Of a stretch of 64,000 nucleotides of DNA, positions 8,272 through 17,350 are shown piece by piece. Below the pieces are notes generated by a model. The model was not told the origin of the DNA, ran no database searches, and was given only the letters and a program-made list of their open reading frames with translations. Source of the DNA: Arthrobacter frigidicola (GTDB lineage: Bacteria; Actinomycetota; Actinomycetes; Actinomycetales; Micrococcaceae); contig QZVU01000005.1 in the NCBI GenBank assembly GCA_003602285.1, forward strand, positions 1-64,000, written 5' to 3'. Each line of letters opens with the position of its first letter. Position 1 is the stretch's first letter. A program made the position numbers and the translations under genes.

Positions 8272-9375
8272 TTAGAGGTCGAGGTTGACGGGACCGGCCG
8301 CAGCCGACACGCAGGTTTGGATGAGTTGGCCGGGGGCGTTGTGAAGTTCCCCCGTGCGGAGGTCGCGGACCTGTCCGCTCCGCAGCGGGACGAGGCAGCT
8401 ATGGCAGATACCCATGCGGCAGCCGCTGGGCATTAGTACACCGGCGTCCTCGCCCACATCCAGCAGGGGGGTGTCCCCGTCGGCCTGGATCTCGCGGTCG
8501 GACTGTTCAAAGACGACCACTCCGCCGTCATGCCCCGCACCCGCCGTGAAGTCGGTGCTGAAGCGCTCGACGGTGAGGGTTCCCGGGCGGGCGCCCTTCG
8601 CTTCGGCTCCGGCCCCAATGCACGCCGGTTGGGCAGCCTCAAGGGCTGCCTCGCGTTTCCAGAGTTCCTCGGCGTCGTTCAGGAAGCCTTCGGGCCCGCA
8701 GGCGTAGGCGGCCCGGCTGCGCCAGTCCGGGCAGAGATCGGCGACGGTCCTGGCGGTGAACTCCAGGCGCCCTCGGACGCTGGTGAACCAGTGGCGGACC
8801 GTCAGGTTGGGAAACTGGTCGGCGAGTTCTGCAAGTTCTTCGCGGAAAAGGCTCTTCTCGGGGGTGCTGTTGGAATTGATCAGCACCACATCGGCGTCGG
8901 GGCGGCGGGGGATGAGGGTGCGGATCATCGACATCACGGGGGTAATGCCGCTGCCTGCCGTGAGCATGAGCAGGGACCGCGGGTGCTCGGGCAGAACGAA
9001 GTCACCCTGAGGGGGCGAAAGGAAGAGCACATCGCCCGGTTTGGTGCCGCGGACCAGCACGCGGGAGACGGCACCGGCGTCCTTCACGGTGATCGCGGGA
9101 TCGTGGCCGGCCGCAGTGGTCAACGAGTACGAGCGCCATTGACGCACTCCGTCGAGTTCGACGCCTATGCGCGCCCACTGGCCGGCCTGGTGGGCCTGCC
9201 ATCGGTGGCCCGGGCGGAAGTAGATGGTGGCCGAGTCCTCGGTCTCGTGGACAACGCGGGTCACAATTCCGCGGAGCTGGCGGGAGGAGTGCACCGGATT
9301 GAATAACGCGAGGAAATCCTCAGGGGTGAGTGGAGTCGTGAGGGCGGAGGCGGCACGCGCCAAGTGACGAAACAA
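8272..9375 (-). CDS. Ferredoxin reductase with C-terminal 2Fe-2S domain, desaturase partner
   Basis: 367 aa. A FAD-binding domain (SYSLTTAA near residue 105) and an NAD(P)-binding domain (LTAGSGITPVMSM) precede a plant-type 2Fe-2S domain at the C-terminus with CRMGICHSC and a distant fourth cysteine (QTCVSA). The start codon is TTG at 9375, with GAGGTAG about 9 nt upstream. It supplies electrons to the downstream desaturase. Transcription probably starts near 9667 under a dyad operator, leaving a long leader that also holds a 26-codon ORF. Confidence 0.88.
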   Translation of the reverse strand: MFRHLARAASALTTPLTPEDFLALFNPVHSSRQLRGIVTRVVHETEDSATIYFRPGHRWQAHQAGQWARIGVELDGVRQWRSYSLTTAAGHDPAITVKDAGAVSRVLVRGTKPGDVLFLSPPQGDFVLPEHPRSLLMLTAGSGITPVMSMIRTLIPRRPDADVVLINSNSTPEKSLFREELAELADQFPNLTVRHWFTSVRGRLEFTARTVADLCPDWRSRAAYACGPEGFLNDAEELWKREAALEAAQPACIGAGAEAKGARPGTLTVERFSTDFTAGAGHDGGVVVFEQSDREIQADGDTPLLDVGEDAGVLMPSGCRMGICHSCLVPLRSGQVRDLRTGELHNAPGQLIQTCVSAAAGPVNLDL

Positions 9376-9464
9376 AACGGGTCTACCTCAGTCTGGGCGG
9401 GGAACGAGCTAATCGCCCTGCGGAGGCCGAAGCTTCAGCGAGGGGGACCACCTCGGGCGGGGTG

Positions 9465-9545
9465 TTAGGAGTTGTCGCAGTGCTCGCGGTCGACAACCGT
9501 GAGGGTGCCGTTGCGGGTGTTCGGGTCGTTGTTGTTGTTCGACAC
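9465..9545 (-). CDS. Candidate 26-aa small ORF upstream of the reductase
   Basis: A GTG at 9545 opens 26 codons ending in TAA at 9465. The product runs SNNNNDPNTRNG, then TLTVVDREHCDNS. AAGAGA lies about 8 nt before the GTG, a weak ribosome binding site. It sits in the presumed leader of the reductase-desaturase mRNA, 89 bp before the reductase start. It could be a regulatory leader peptide, a small protein or chance. The four Asn codons come from an AAC repeat. Confidence 0.35.
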   Translation of the reverse strand: MSNNNNDPNTRNGTLTVVDREHCDNS

Positions 9546-9673
9546 AGGGATTCTCTTGAAGAAGTATGTGGTGTGAGACCGTCAACTGATCCAACGGCTC
9601 AAATTGAGCCGGGTTACTTATGGCAAAGGCGCGGGAACCGCAGGGTGTTCCACCGTATCGCTCCACTCCTTAG

Positions 9674-9702
9674 ACAATACGGAGCGGAAGCAACCTTAGC
9701 AA
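9674..9702 (-). promoter_or_regulatory. Probable promoter of the reductase-desaturase unit
   Basis: On the minus strand, TTGCTA (-35, 9702-9697) and TATTGT (-10, 9679-9674) are separated by 17 bp. The -35 lies inside the dyad at 9696-9715. The start site would be near 9667, about 290 nt before the reductase start codon. Confidence 0.45.
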
Positions 9703-9715
9703 GTGTGCTTACTAA
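9696..9715. promoter_or_regulatory. 20-bp operator-like dyad over the -35
   Basis: TTAGCAAG-TGTG-CTTACTAA has 8-bp arms with one mismatch. Its overlap with the presumed -35 fits a repressor site, for example a TetR-type fatty-acid regulator encoded elsewhere. Confidence 0.5.
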
Positions 9716-9872
9716 CGGCGAAGCAGATGCATCGGCGCGGCAGCACGCCGGGCATCGGTGCACCACCTGACGGGCCCATGTAGTTGGAGCGCACCCGGCT
9801 TTGAAGCGGGAAGTCCCGGCCACCTCCTCACGCCTGCGGAATCCATGGAGGAGCACAGCCCCGCCCACAAGA
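9716..9872. other. Intergenic, nothing recognised
   Basis: This stretch lies between the operator region and the end of the cyclotransferase-like gene. It contains a tRNA-like snippet near 9780-9825 that does not fold as a tRNA. No gene is supported. Confidence 0.4.
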
Positions 9873-10211
9873 TCAGGGGGCTCCGGCGTAGACCCAGGCG
9901 TGAAGCCCGGACTCCAGCCGCAGCAGGACCCGCTCGTAGTCCCCCACCTCATAGAGATCGGCCGCGGCGAGCTCCTCGTCGGAGAGCTCAAACACCGTTC
10001 CTTCGACGAAATCGGCTGCTGCTGCCGAGTAGCGCAGGATGGGGTGGGAATCGGTTCCGCTCGTGGCAACCCCCGCGGGGTCGGTGATACGGAGCCACTC
10101 GATCCGGTGGTGGGGCAGGCGGTCCTCCGTGCCCGTGAGGAGGCGGCCGAAATGTGCGAGCTGGACGGCGGGCAGCCGAAGTGTTCCGTAGGAAAACAGC
10201 AACTGAACCAT
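9873..10211 (-). CDS. Gamma-glutamylcyclotransferase-like (AIG2-type) protein
   Basis: 112 aa, the full length of the compact GGCT/AIG2 beta-barrel fold. The glycine-rich substrate loop YGTLR is present at residues 8-12, and a conserved acidic residue follows in the strand VEGTVFELSDEEL. The C-terminal YEVGDYERVLLRL is typical of the family. Members cleave gamma-glutamyl amides or act on related amines; the substrate here is unknown. A GGGGA ribosome binding site precedes the ATG. Confidence 0.8.
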   Translation of the reverse strand: MVQLLFSYGTLRLPAVQLAHFGRLLTGTEDRLPHHRIEWLRITDPAGVATSGTDSHPILRYSAAAADFVEGTVFELSDEELAAADLYEVGDYERVLLRLESGLHAWVYAGAP

Positions 10212-10414
10212 GCATCCCCGTTCTCTTAGAACCGTGTGCCCCCCACCGGTCGAGCCGCACGACCATGATATCGGCCGGGGCTCCGGGAGTCGGGCCGGAC
10301 GCCCGGCTTCAAACCGCCACTGAGGATCAGGAGCCTCCAGCGCCTAAACTGGGTCCTTTGAGTTGCCCGCCGTCCGGCACGGGCACCGGCCTCGCCCCGG
10401 GAAGGGACCCGCGC

Positions 10415-11377
10415 ATGATGACGCAGCCAGCACACCAGACCAGCAGGCTCCTCTTCGGCGCCATGGGCCTCGGCGGAACCTGGACGGATGAGCCTTACGG
10501 GGAATCGGATATCGATCAGGCGGAGGCGGCCATTACGGCTTCGGTGGAGGCCGGAATCACGGTGTTTGATCACGCAGACATCTACCGTCGCGGCAAATCT
10601 GAAGCCGTCTTCGGCGAGGTTCTGCGCAGAAAGCCCGCCCTGATGAACGGCGTGACGGTGCAGACCAAATGCGGCATCGTGCTGCCTGCCGGCGACCGGG
10701 ACGGCTACTACGACCTCAGCGCCGGGAGTGTCGTGGCCGCCCTCGAGGGATCCCTCCGGCGGCTGCAGGTAGATTCAGTCGATGTCCTGCTGCTTCACCG
10801 GCCAGACCCGCTCCTCAACCCTCGGACGCTGAAGCCGGCGGTTCACTCCCTCCTGCAGGAGGGAAAAATCAAGGCGCTGGGTGTATCGAACATGTCGGCT
10901 GCGCAAATGGACTACCTGCAGACCGAACTGGACATCCCGATCGCCGTGAATCAGCTCGAGATGAGCCTGTCCAAGCGCGACTGGGTGGAAAGCACCGTGC
11001 TGGTCAACCATCCCACCGGCGCGGCAACCGACTTTCCGCACGGGACGATCGAGTGGTGCCGGCGCAACGGCACCCGCCTCCAGGCGTGGGGCGCCCTCGC
11101 GCAGGGTCTGTACTCCCAGGCCCGGGAAACGCACACCCCGGCCGACGCGCACGCTACGGATCTCGTGCGGCAGCTTGCCCAGGAGCGCAACACCAGCGCC
11201 GAGGCAATCGTCCTCGCGTGGCTCCTGAAGCACCCCGCCCGCATCGAGGCAGTGATCGGATCCACCAACCCGGAACGGATCAGGGCTTCATCGGACGCTC
11301 CACGACAGGCAGAGCTGATGACGACCAGCGAATGGTATGCGCTGTGGACCGCGGCCCGGGGCGCGCCCCTCCCGTAG
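10415..11377 (+). CDS. Aldo/keto reductase
   Basis: 320 aa starting at tandem ATGs (10415 and 10418) behind GGGAAGGGA. The TIM-barrel AKR signatures are present: FDHADIYRRGKSEAVFGEVL carries the catalytic Asp and Tyr, and LLLHRPDPL carries the catalytic His. NADPH-binding text (IEAVIGSTNPERI) lies near the end. It resembles the YdhF-like oxidoreductase subgroup. The substrate is unknown. It stands alone on the plus strand. Confidence 0.88.
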   Translation: MMTQPAHQTSRLLFGAMGLGGTWTDEPYGESDIDQAEAAITASVEAGITVFDHADIYRRGKSEAVFGEVLRRKPALMNGVTVQTKCGIVLPAGDRDGYYDLSAGSVVAALEGSLRRLQVDSVDVLLLHRPDPLLNPRTLKPAVHSLLQEGKIKALGVSNMSAAQMDYLQTELDIPIAVNQLEMSLSKRDWVESTVLVNHPTGAATDFPHGTIEWCRRNGTRLQAWGALAQGLYSQARETHTPADAHATDLVRQLAQERNTSAEAIVLAWLLKHPARIEAVIGSTNPERIRASSDAPRQAELMTTSEWYALWTAARGAPLP

Positions 11378-11501
11378 CTCCAACTGACGCGATCGGCCGA
11401 AATGCCGACAGCCGGCAGGGGAGTGGTCAGCCACGACCATCCCCGGTCCAGGACCGCCCGGTGACACATGCGGTGACCTCACGGCAAGCGCTACGGCCGC
11501 A

Positions 11502-12779
11502 TCAGACCCTGGTTGTCGATCGGGCAACAATCCAGTCGCCCACGGTGTCGACCAGGTGCTTGTCCGTATCCTGCTTGAGGAGTTTCCTGTAGGAGGCGAA
11601 GCTCGCAGGCTTGGGGTCGGACCGGAGCAGATGCGTAAGATCGGCGGGCCGCTGGGTTTCGACCGATCCGCTGACGGACTCCGCGATGATCAACAAATCA
11701 TCAGGATTCACCTGAAGATCCTTCCCGCCGGTGATCGCCAGAACCGGTGCCGTAATGCGGGGGAGGAGCGTTGCCGGGTCGAAGTCGAGCAGGTCACGCT
11801 GCCAGCGCGCGTTGATGGTCCGGCCCTGCATGCGCACTGTATCCGTGTCGGTGGAGCGGAGCTTTGCTACTGACTTCCGCTGCTGCTTGACGAGATCGAT
11901 GCGCAGCAGCTTGGTGATGGCGCTAGCCACCGGTGGCAGAGTCCGCGCCAACTGATGGGTCTGCCATTCCATGGTTTCCGCACCAATGGTCCCGGGGGCA
12001 GCCAGAAGGATGACGCCGGCCAACCGGTCGTCATCGGCGGCAAGGAGTTCGGCGATCATTGCGCCTTCGCTGTGCCCAATGAGGAAGATCGGCAGCCCGC
12101 TCGTCGGAGCTGAGTCACGGAGCCACTGAAGTGCCGCGGAGGCATCGGCATGGTTTTCGGCGAATCCAGCGTGAAGGTAGGACCCGGAGGAGTGCCCGAC
12201 GCCGCGCTTGTCGTACCGCACCGAGGCGATGCCCCGTGCAGCAAGGGCATGAGCGAGGTGGCGGCTGGCCCCGAGCGGGAACCGGCGGTGGTCGGCGTCG
12301 CGGTTGATGTCTCCGGAGCCGGGCAGCAGCAGAACCTGGGCCATCGTTTGCCCCGCCGGCCGCGTGTAGGTTCCGGCCAGAACCACGTCACCGGAGGTGA
12401 ACGTGACGTCCGATTCAGAATGCTCGATGTTGGGAGCGACGGATAGCAGCTCGACTGCGAGTTCATGTGCGGTGTCGGTCCCGACGACCAAGCCGGAGTA
12501 CGCTTCGCCGCGCAGGCCCAGCACGAGGGCCCGCTCGTTGTTTCTCGCAGCGACCAGCAGTCTGCGTCCACGGGACCGCCACGTGCCTACCCGGACGAGG
12601 CGGGGAATGGCCAGCCCCGGTGAACGGATTCCCTTGGCGGCCGCGAAAGGGTCATCCGTCACGGCGATCGAGGTGATTGACGTGATAGGCACAACGAGGT
12701 CGTTGACCAAGCCGAGGACCTTGTCCGCAGTGGTGAAAGTCAGAGTGAGGGTGTCACTGCTGAGAGTTAGCGATGCCAC
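11502..12779 (-). CDS. Alpha/beta hydrolase with an N-terminal extra domain
   Basis: 425 aa from a GTG at 12779 behind AAGGAG. The C-terminal 280 residues are an alpha/beta hydrolase with nucleophile elbow GHSEG, an oxyanion region LLPGSGDINR, the acid in TGGKDLQVN and His in DLTHLL. The first 130 residues are a separate beta-rich region (PITSITSIAV, GLVVGTDTAHEL), perhaps a PH-like fold. Its promoter has a perfect dyad between -35 and -10, and the HTH regulator gene lies immediately upstream. It is therefore probably a regulated esterase or peptidase. The substrate is unknown. Confidence 0.8.
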   Translation of the reverse strand: MASLTLSSDTLTLTFTTADKVLGLVNDLVVPITSITSIAVTDDPFAAAKGIRSPGLAIPRLVRVGTWRSRGRRLLVAARNNERALVLGLRGEAYSGLVVGTDTAHELAVELLSVAPNIEHSESDVTFTSGDVVLAGTYTRPAGQTMAQVLLLPGSGDINRDADHRRFPLGASRHLAHALAARGIASVRYDKRGVGHSSGSYLHAGFAENHADASAALQWLRDSAPTSGLPIFLIGHSEGAMIAELLAADDDRLAGVILLAAPGTIGAETMEWQTHQLARTLPPVASAITKLLRIDLVKQQRKSVAKLRSTDTDTVRMQGRTINARWQRDLLDFDPATLLPRITAPVLAITGGKDLQVNPDDLLIIAESVSGSVETQRPADLTHLLRSDPKPASFASYRKLLKQDTDKHLVDTVGDWIVARSTTRV

Positions 12780-12824
12780 GGGGCGTTCTCCTTAGCGAGC
12801 ACTCCGGACTATCCGGATGCTTCG

Positions 12825-12852
12825 ATATTATCAACTATGATAACGTTGTCAA
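12825..12852 (-). promoter_or_regulatory. Hydrolase promoter with operator in the spacer
   Basis: On the minus strand, a perfect -35 TTGACA (12852-12847), a 16-bp spacer and a -10 TAATAT (12830-12825) are visible. The perfect dyad TTATCA-ACTA-TGATAA (12828-12843) fills the spacer and enters the -10. This is a clear repressor-controlled promoter, and the upstream HTH protein is the likely binder. Confidence 0.72.
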
Positions 12853-12867
12853 AAAAGAGAATGGTAG

Positions 12868-13407
12868 CTATGCGGAGGGCATGACGATGCTGGTGATGAG
12901 GCGGCGCGTGCGTTCCGGGGACGCTGGATTGTCCGCATACGGGAGGATTGCGTTCCGGAAACTCTCGGCCAGCTCTTTAAACTCCTCATCGGTGAGCCAT
13001 ACAGCGGTCTGCCGGTAGCCGACGCCGTCACGGACAAGATCCACGCCGTCAGCTTGCTCCACATAGCGGTCGAAGTTTCGAAGGAGGCCGGCCACGAATG
13101 AGGTGAAGGCTTGTCGGTGCTGGTCTTTAGTCATCGAGTTCAGCTCGTCGGGGGAGAGCTCGCCGCCTTCCAGGCGCAGGGCATACGTCCGCTCCACCGC
13201 CCCGCGAATACGCTGCTGGCCTACGACCTCGAGGATTCCAGCTTGAGTGAGCGTGGAGATATGGCGGTAGAGGGTGGCTGGCGTAACCTCCGGTAGTTCT
13301 TCGGCAATCTGGGCGGTTGTCAGCTGACGTCCACCCAAGAGACCTTGGATGATTCCTAGTCGGACCGGGTGAAGAACCACCTCTGCGGTGTTGCGGGGCT
13401 TATTCAT
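12868..13407 (-). CDS. Winged-helix (ArsR-like) transcriptional regulator
   Basis: 179 aa. The N-terminal winged helix covers residues 10-80, with recognition text TPATLYRHISTLTQAGILEVV, followed by a helical C-terminal part. It lies 88 bp upstream of the alpha/beta hydrolase on the same strand. The intervening promoter carries a perfect dyad, so this protein probably represses the hydrolase. Dyads upstream of its own start (13427-13440 and 13536-13549) suggest autoregulation. The ligand is unknown. Confidence 0.8.
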   Translation of the reverse strand: MNKPRNTAEVVLHPVRLGIIQGLLGGRQLTTAQIAEELPEVTPATLYRHISTLTQAGILEVVGQQRIRGAVERTYALRLEGGELSPDELNSMTKDQHRQAFTSFVAGLLRNFDRYVEQADGVDLVRDGVGYRQTAVWLTDEEFKELAESFRNAILPYADNPASPERTRRLITSIVMPSA

Positions 13408-13426
13408 AGCGCAATGCTTTCATACC

Positions 13427-13440
13427 TGCGAATAGTCGCA
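13427..13440. promoter_or_regulatory. Dyad upstream of the HTH regulator
   Basis: TGCGA-ATAG-TCGCA is a perfect 5-4-5 dyad centred about 26 bp before the regulator start. Its arms differ from the AT-rich dyad at 12828, so common binding is not certain. Confidence 0.35.
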
Positions 13441-13530
13441 AGCGCCACTGGCGGGGACATTCGGCATCGAGTGCCATAAGCTGAAACTCGACGGTGCCTG
13501 GTCGTCGGGGGAGCCCCTTCTCCAGCTAAG

Positions 13531-13549
13531 TTGACATAATGTAGATTAT
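13531..13549 (+). promoter_or_regulatory. TTGACA with an adjoining AT-rich dyad
   Basis: TTGACA at 13531-13536 overlaps the perfect dyad ATAAT-GTAG-ATTAT (13536-13549). This is the same arrangement as in the hydrolase promoter, but it points to the plus strand, where no gene follows. The -10 is poor (GAAATA). It may be an operator for the regulator gene or a relic promoter. Confidence 0.35.
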
Positions 13550-13620
13550 CGGCGAAATAGGAAGGGGGCCGAAAGGGGTTCCGACCACCCCGATATACGG
13601 CATTGACGCGCACTGAACCT

Positions 13621-16002
13621 TCAGGCGCCGACGTAGGCCGCCAGGTGCTCGCCAGTGAGGGTTGAGCGCTGGGCGACGAGGTCGGCCGGCGTGCCCTCGA
13701 AGACGATCCGGCCGCCGTCGTGCCCGGCACCCGGGCCAAGGTCGATGATCCAGTCGGCGTGCGCCATGACCGCCTGGTGATGTTCGATGACTAGAACCGA
13801 TTTGCCGGAATCGACGAGCCGGTCCAGCAGGCCCAGCAGGTTCTCGACGTCGGCCAGATGCAGGCCGGTGGTTGGCTCGTCGAGGACGTAGATCCCGCCC
13901 TTGTCCGCCATCTGGGTGGCCAGCTTGAGCCGCTGCCGTTCGCCGCCCGACAGCGTGGTGAGCGGCTGGCCCAGGCTGAGGTAGCCCAGGCCAACGTCGG
14001 CGAGCCGGGAAAGGATCGCGTGTGCTGCGGGTGTGCGCGCCTCCCCCGCGCCAAAGAACTCCTCGGCCTCGCTCACCGGCATGGCCAGCACCTCGCTGAT
14101 GTTCTTCCCACCGAGGTGGTATTCGAGCACCGACGCCTGGAACCGCTTGCCCTCGCATTCCTCGCAGGTGGTGGCGACCCCGGCCATCATCGCCAGATCG
14201 GTGTAGATGACGCCGGCGCCGTTGCAGGTGGGGCAGGCGCCCTCGGAGTTCGCGCTGAACAGGGCGGGCTTGACCCCGTTGGCCTTGGCGAAGGCCTTCC
14301 GGATGGGTTCGAGCAGCCCGGTGTAGGTGGCGGGGTTGCTGCGCCGTGAACCCCGGATGGCCGCCTGGTCAACGGAGACCACGCCGTCCCGCCCGGAGAC
14401 CGACCCGGCAATCAGCGAACTCTTGCCTGAGCCGGCGACCCCGGTGACGACGACGAGGACCCCCAGCGGAATGTCGACGTCGACCCCGCGCAGGTTGTGT
14501 GCGGTGGCGCCCCGTACCTCCAGCGCCCCGCTGGAGGTACGGACCGACTCTTTGAGGGACGCCCGGTCGTCGAAGTGGCGGCCGGTGAGGGTGTCGCTGG
14601 CCCGCAGCCCCTCCACGGTGCCCTCGAAGCAGACATTGCCGCCCGCGGTGCCGGCGCCGGGGCCGAGGTCCACGACGTGGTCGGCGATGACGATCGCCTC
14701 CGGCTTGTGCTCAACCACCAGCACGGTATTGCCCTTGTCGCGCAGGCGCAGCAGAAGGGCGTTCATGCGCTCGATGTCGTGCGGGTGCAGTCCGATGGTG
14801 GGCTCGTCGAAGACATAGGTGACATCCGTGAGCGAGGACCCGAGGTGGCGGATCATCTTGGTCCGCTGAGACTCGCCCCCGGAAAGCGTCCCGGTCGACC
14901 GGTCGAGGCTGAGGTAGCCGAGGCCGATCTCGACGAACGAGTCGAGGGTCTCCCCCAGGGCCGTCAGCAGCGGCGCCACGGACGGTTCGTCCAGCCCGCG
15001 TACCCATTCGGCGAGGTCGCTGATCTGCAGGGCGCAGGCGTCGGCGATGCTGATCCCCCGGATCTTCGATGACCGGGCGCCCTCGCTGAGCCGGGTTCCG
15101 CCGCATTCGGGGCAGGTGGTGAACGTCACCGCCCGGTCCACGAAGGCCCGGATGTGCGGCTGCATGGCCTCCCGGTCCTTGGCGAGCAGGGATTTCTGGA
15201 TCTTCGGGATCAGGCCCTCGTACGTGAGGTTGATGTTGTCGACCTTGATCTTGGTCGGCTCCTTGTAGAGCAGGTCGTGAAGTTCCCGCTTCGTGAACTT
15301 CCGGATCGGCTTGTCGGCGTCGAAGAAGCCGGAGCTGCTGAAGATGCGGCCGTACCATCCGTCAACGCTGTACCCCGGAATGGTCAGCGCGCCCTCGCTG
15401 AGCGACTTGCTGTCGTCGTAGAGCTGGGTGAGGTCGAAGTCGGTGACCGATCCCATTCCTTCGCACCGCGGGCACATGCCGCCGGTGACGCTGAAGCTGC
15501 GGCGCTCCTTCGTGGTCGTTCCACCGCGTTCAAGCGTCACGGCGCCCGATCCGCTGATCGAGGCGACATTGAAGGAGAACGCCTGCGGCGACCCGATGTG
15601 CGGCTGGCCGAGGCGGCTGAAGACAATGCGCAGCATCGCATTGACGTCGGTGGCCGTCCCGACGGTGGAGCGGGGGTTGGCGCCCATCCGTTCCTGGTCG
15701 ACGATGATGGCCGTGGTCAGTCCGTCGAGCATGTCGACGTCGGGCCGGGCGAGGGTCGGCATGAAACCCTGAACGAAGGCGCTGTAGGTCTCATTGATCA
15801 TGCGCTGGGACTCTGCCGCGATCGTGCCGAAAACCAGGGAGCTCTTGCCCGAGCCGGAGACACCCGTGAACACCGTCAGCCGGCGCTTCGGGATCTCAAT
15901 ACTGAGATTCTTGAGATTGTTTTCCCGCGCGCCCTGGACGCGGATCACATCGTGGCGGTCGGCAGTGTGGAGCAGCTGCGCGTCGGTACTCGCCATACTC
16001 AT
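13621..16002 (-). CDS. UvrA-like ABC ATPase (short paralogue)
   Basis: 793 aa, against about 950 for canonical UvrA. Both ABC halves are present, with Walker A motifs GVSGSGKSS and GVAGSGKSS, signature motifs LSGGESQR and LSGGERQR, and zinc-binding cysteine pairs CPRCEG, CPECGG, CPTCNG and CEECEG. The reduced length suggests loss of the UvrB-interaction region, as in class II UvrA paralogues associated with drug or DNA-intercalator resistance in actinomycetes. It is therefore more likely an accessory damage or drug resistance protein than the main excinuclease. The start has GGAGAG 5 nt upstream. Confidence 0.85.
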   Translation of the reverse strand: MSMASTDAQLLHTADRHDVIRVQGARENNLKNLSIEIPKRRLTVFTGVSGSGKSSLVFGTIAAESQRMINETYSAFVQGFMPTLARPDVDMLDGLTTAIIVDQERMGANPRSTVGTATDVNAMLRIVFSRLGQPHIGSPQAFSFNVASISGSGAVTLERGGTTTKERRSFSVTGGMCPRCEGMGSVTDFDLTQLYDDSKSLSEGALTIPGYSVDGWYGRIFSSSGFFDADKPIRKFTKRELHDLLYKEPTKIKVDNINLTYEGLIPKIQKSLLAKDREAMQPHIRAFVDRAVTFTTCPECGGTRLSEGARSSKIRGISIADACALQISDLAEWVRGLDEPSVAPLLTALGETLDSFVEIGLGYLSLDRSTGTLSGGESQRTKMIRHLGSSLTDVTYVFDEPTIGLHPHDIERMNALLLRLRDKGNTVLVVEHKPEAIVIADHVVDLGPGAGTAGGNVCFEGTVEGLRASDTLTGRHFDDRASLKESVRTSSGALEVRGATAHNLRGVDVDIPLGVLVVVTGVAGSGKSSLIAGSVSGRDGVVSVDQAAIRGSRRSNPATYTGLLEPIRKAFAKANGVKPALFSANSEGACPTCNGAGVIYTDLAMMAGVATTCEECEGKRFQASVLEYHLGGKNISEVLAMPVSEAEEFFGAGEARTPAAHAILSRLADVGLGYLSLGQPLTTLSGGERQRLKLATQMADKGGIYVLDEPTTGLHLADVENLLGLLDRLVDSGKSVLVIEHHQAVMAHADWIIDLGPGAGHDGGRIVFEGTPADLVAQRSTLTGEHLAAYVGA

Positions 16003-16143
16003 GGTGACTCTCCGTCTGTGAGGCGGGCCTTCGGAACGGTTCCCGGCGTCGTCTGGGTCAATCTAACCAGCTTGGTGAGCCGGCACCAGCCCGCACGTCG
16101 GACTGCCGGTGCCGGGCGGGTCTCCCCCGCCATCGATGGACGG

Positions 16144-17169
16144 TCAGGGGCGGACGAGCACCTTGAGCGCTTCCCGCTCCGCCATGGCCCGGTAGCCCTC
16201 GGCGATATCGTCAAGTTTCACGGTGCGGTCGAACACCCGGCCGGGCTGGATCCTGCCGTCGAGCACCTCCGGGAGGAGCTCCTCGATGTAGGCCCGCGCC
16301 GGCGCCACACCGCCGGTCAGGGAGACGTTCCGCATGAACACGGACGGCATCGGCACCTCCTTGTACTGGGGCACCCCGACGCGGCTGACGAAGCCGCCGT
16401 CGCGCACCGCGGCGAAGGCCGTCTCGATGGCCGGTAGGGTACCGACGCACTCGAGGACGGCGGCGGTGCCGTCTCCCCGGGTCAGTTCCTTCACCCGCGC
16501 GGCACCTGCTTCACCCCGTTCGGACACCACCTCGGTGGCCCCGAAATCCCTTCCCAGGTCGGTCCGCGCCTGATGGCGGCCCATCAGGATGATCTGCTCA
16601 GCACCGAGCCGCTTGGCCGCGATGACGGCGGACAGTCCCACCGCCCCATCGCCGATCACGGTCACGGTCGATCCCTTCCCAACCTTCGCCGTCACGGCAC
16701 TGTGGTGGCCGGTGCACATCACGTCCGAAAGCGTCAGGAGCGCCGGGAGGAGGTCCGAGTCCTCCGGGACCGGCACCTTCACGAGGGTCCCGTCGGCCTG
16801 CGGAATCCGGGCGGCCTCGCCCTGGCCGGCGTCGGGATGGCCCCAGTTGCCTCCGTGCCGGCAGGACGTCTGCAGGCCCGCCTGGCAGAAGTCGCACGTG
16901 CCGTCGGACCATACGAACGGTGCGATCACCACATCGCCGCGCTTGACCGAGGCAACGTCGCGGCCGGTGTCTTCAACGACGCCGATGAACTCGTGCCCCA
17001 TCCGGAAGCCGGCCGAGTTGGGCTTCATGGAGCCGTAAGGCCAGAGGTCACTGCCGCAGATGCACGAGACCAGCACGCGGACGACGGCGTCGGTGCTCTT
17101 CTCCAGTGTCGCGTCGGGAACATTTTCCACCCGGACATCTCCGGCTCCGTACATCAAGGTTGCGCGCAT
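16144..17169 (-). CDS. Zinc-dependent alcohol dehydrogenase family protein
   Basis: 341 aa from the ATG at 17169, with AAAGGA 5 nt upstream; the open frame beyond this start is not coding. Catalytic zinc ligands are visible as CICGSD (Cys near residue 38) and GHEFIG. A shortened structural-zinc region carries CDFCQAG and SCRHGG. The Rossmann motif is GDGAVGLSAV. Among medium-chain dehydrogenases it resembles the threonine/glutathione-independent type; the substrate cannot be told. It is the last gene before a small membrane protein on the same strand and is probably monocistronic. Confidence 0.87.
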   Translation of the reverse strand: MRATLMYGAGDVRVENVPDATLEKSTDAVVRVLVSCICGSDLWPYGSMKPNSAGFRMGHEFIGVVEDTGRDVASVKRGDVVIAPFVWSDGTCDFCQAGLQTSCRHGGNWGHPDAGQGEAARIPQADGTLVKVPVPEDSDLLPALLTLSDVMCTGHHSAVTAKVGKGSTVTVIGDGAVGLSAVIAAKRLGAEQIILMGRHQARTDLGRDFGATEVVSERGEAGAARVKELTRGDGTAAVLECVGTLPAIETAFAAVRDGGFVSRVGVPQYKEVPMPSVFMRNVSLTGGVAPARAYIEELLPEVLDGRIQPGRVFDRTVKLDDIAEGYRAMAEREALKVLVRP

Positions 17170-17350
17170 GGTTTCCTTTCCCCGGGGCTGCCCGGCGGCG
17201 GCAGCTTCCCATTCCTGTCTGCGGGGCCTCCGGCCGCCTGCACCTGACGGATGGCTGGCAAAGATGGGGCTTCCGCGGGGCCGACGAAGAGGCGCGGGCC
17301 CTGCCGCCGGCCGATCGCCGAGACCGGGCTGCCGGGCCACCTCCCCGAGA

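Noticed and set aside
9775-9830. tRNA-like string (GTTGGAGCGCACCC ... CCCGGC)
   Set aside because: It has no acceptor stem and no T loop (no TTCGA-type motif), and the anticodon stem has a mismatch. At most a decayed remnant.
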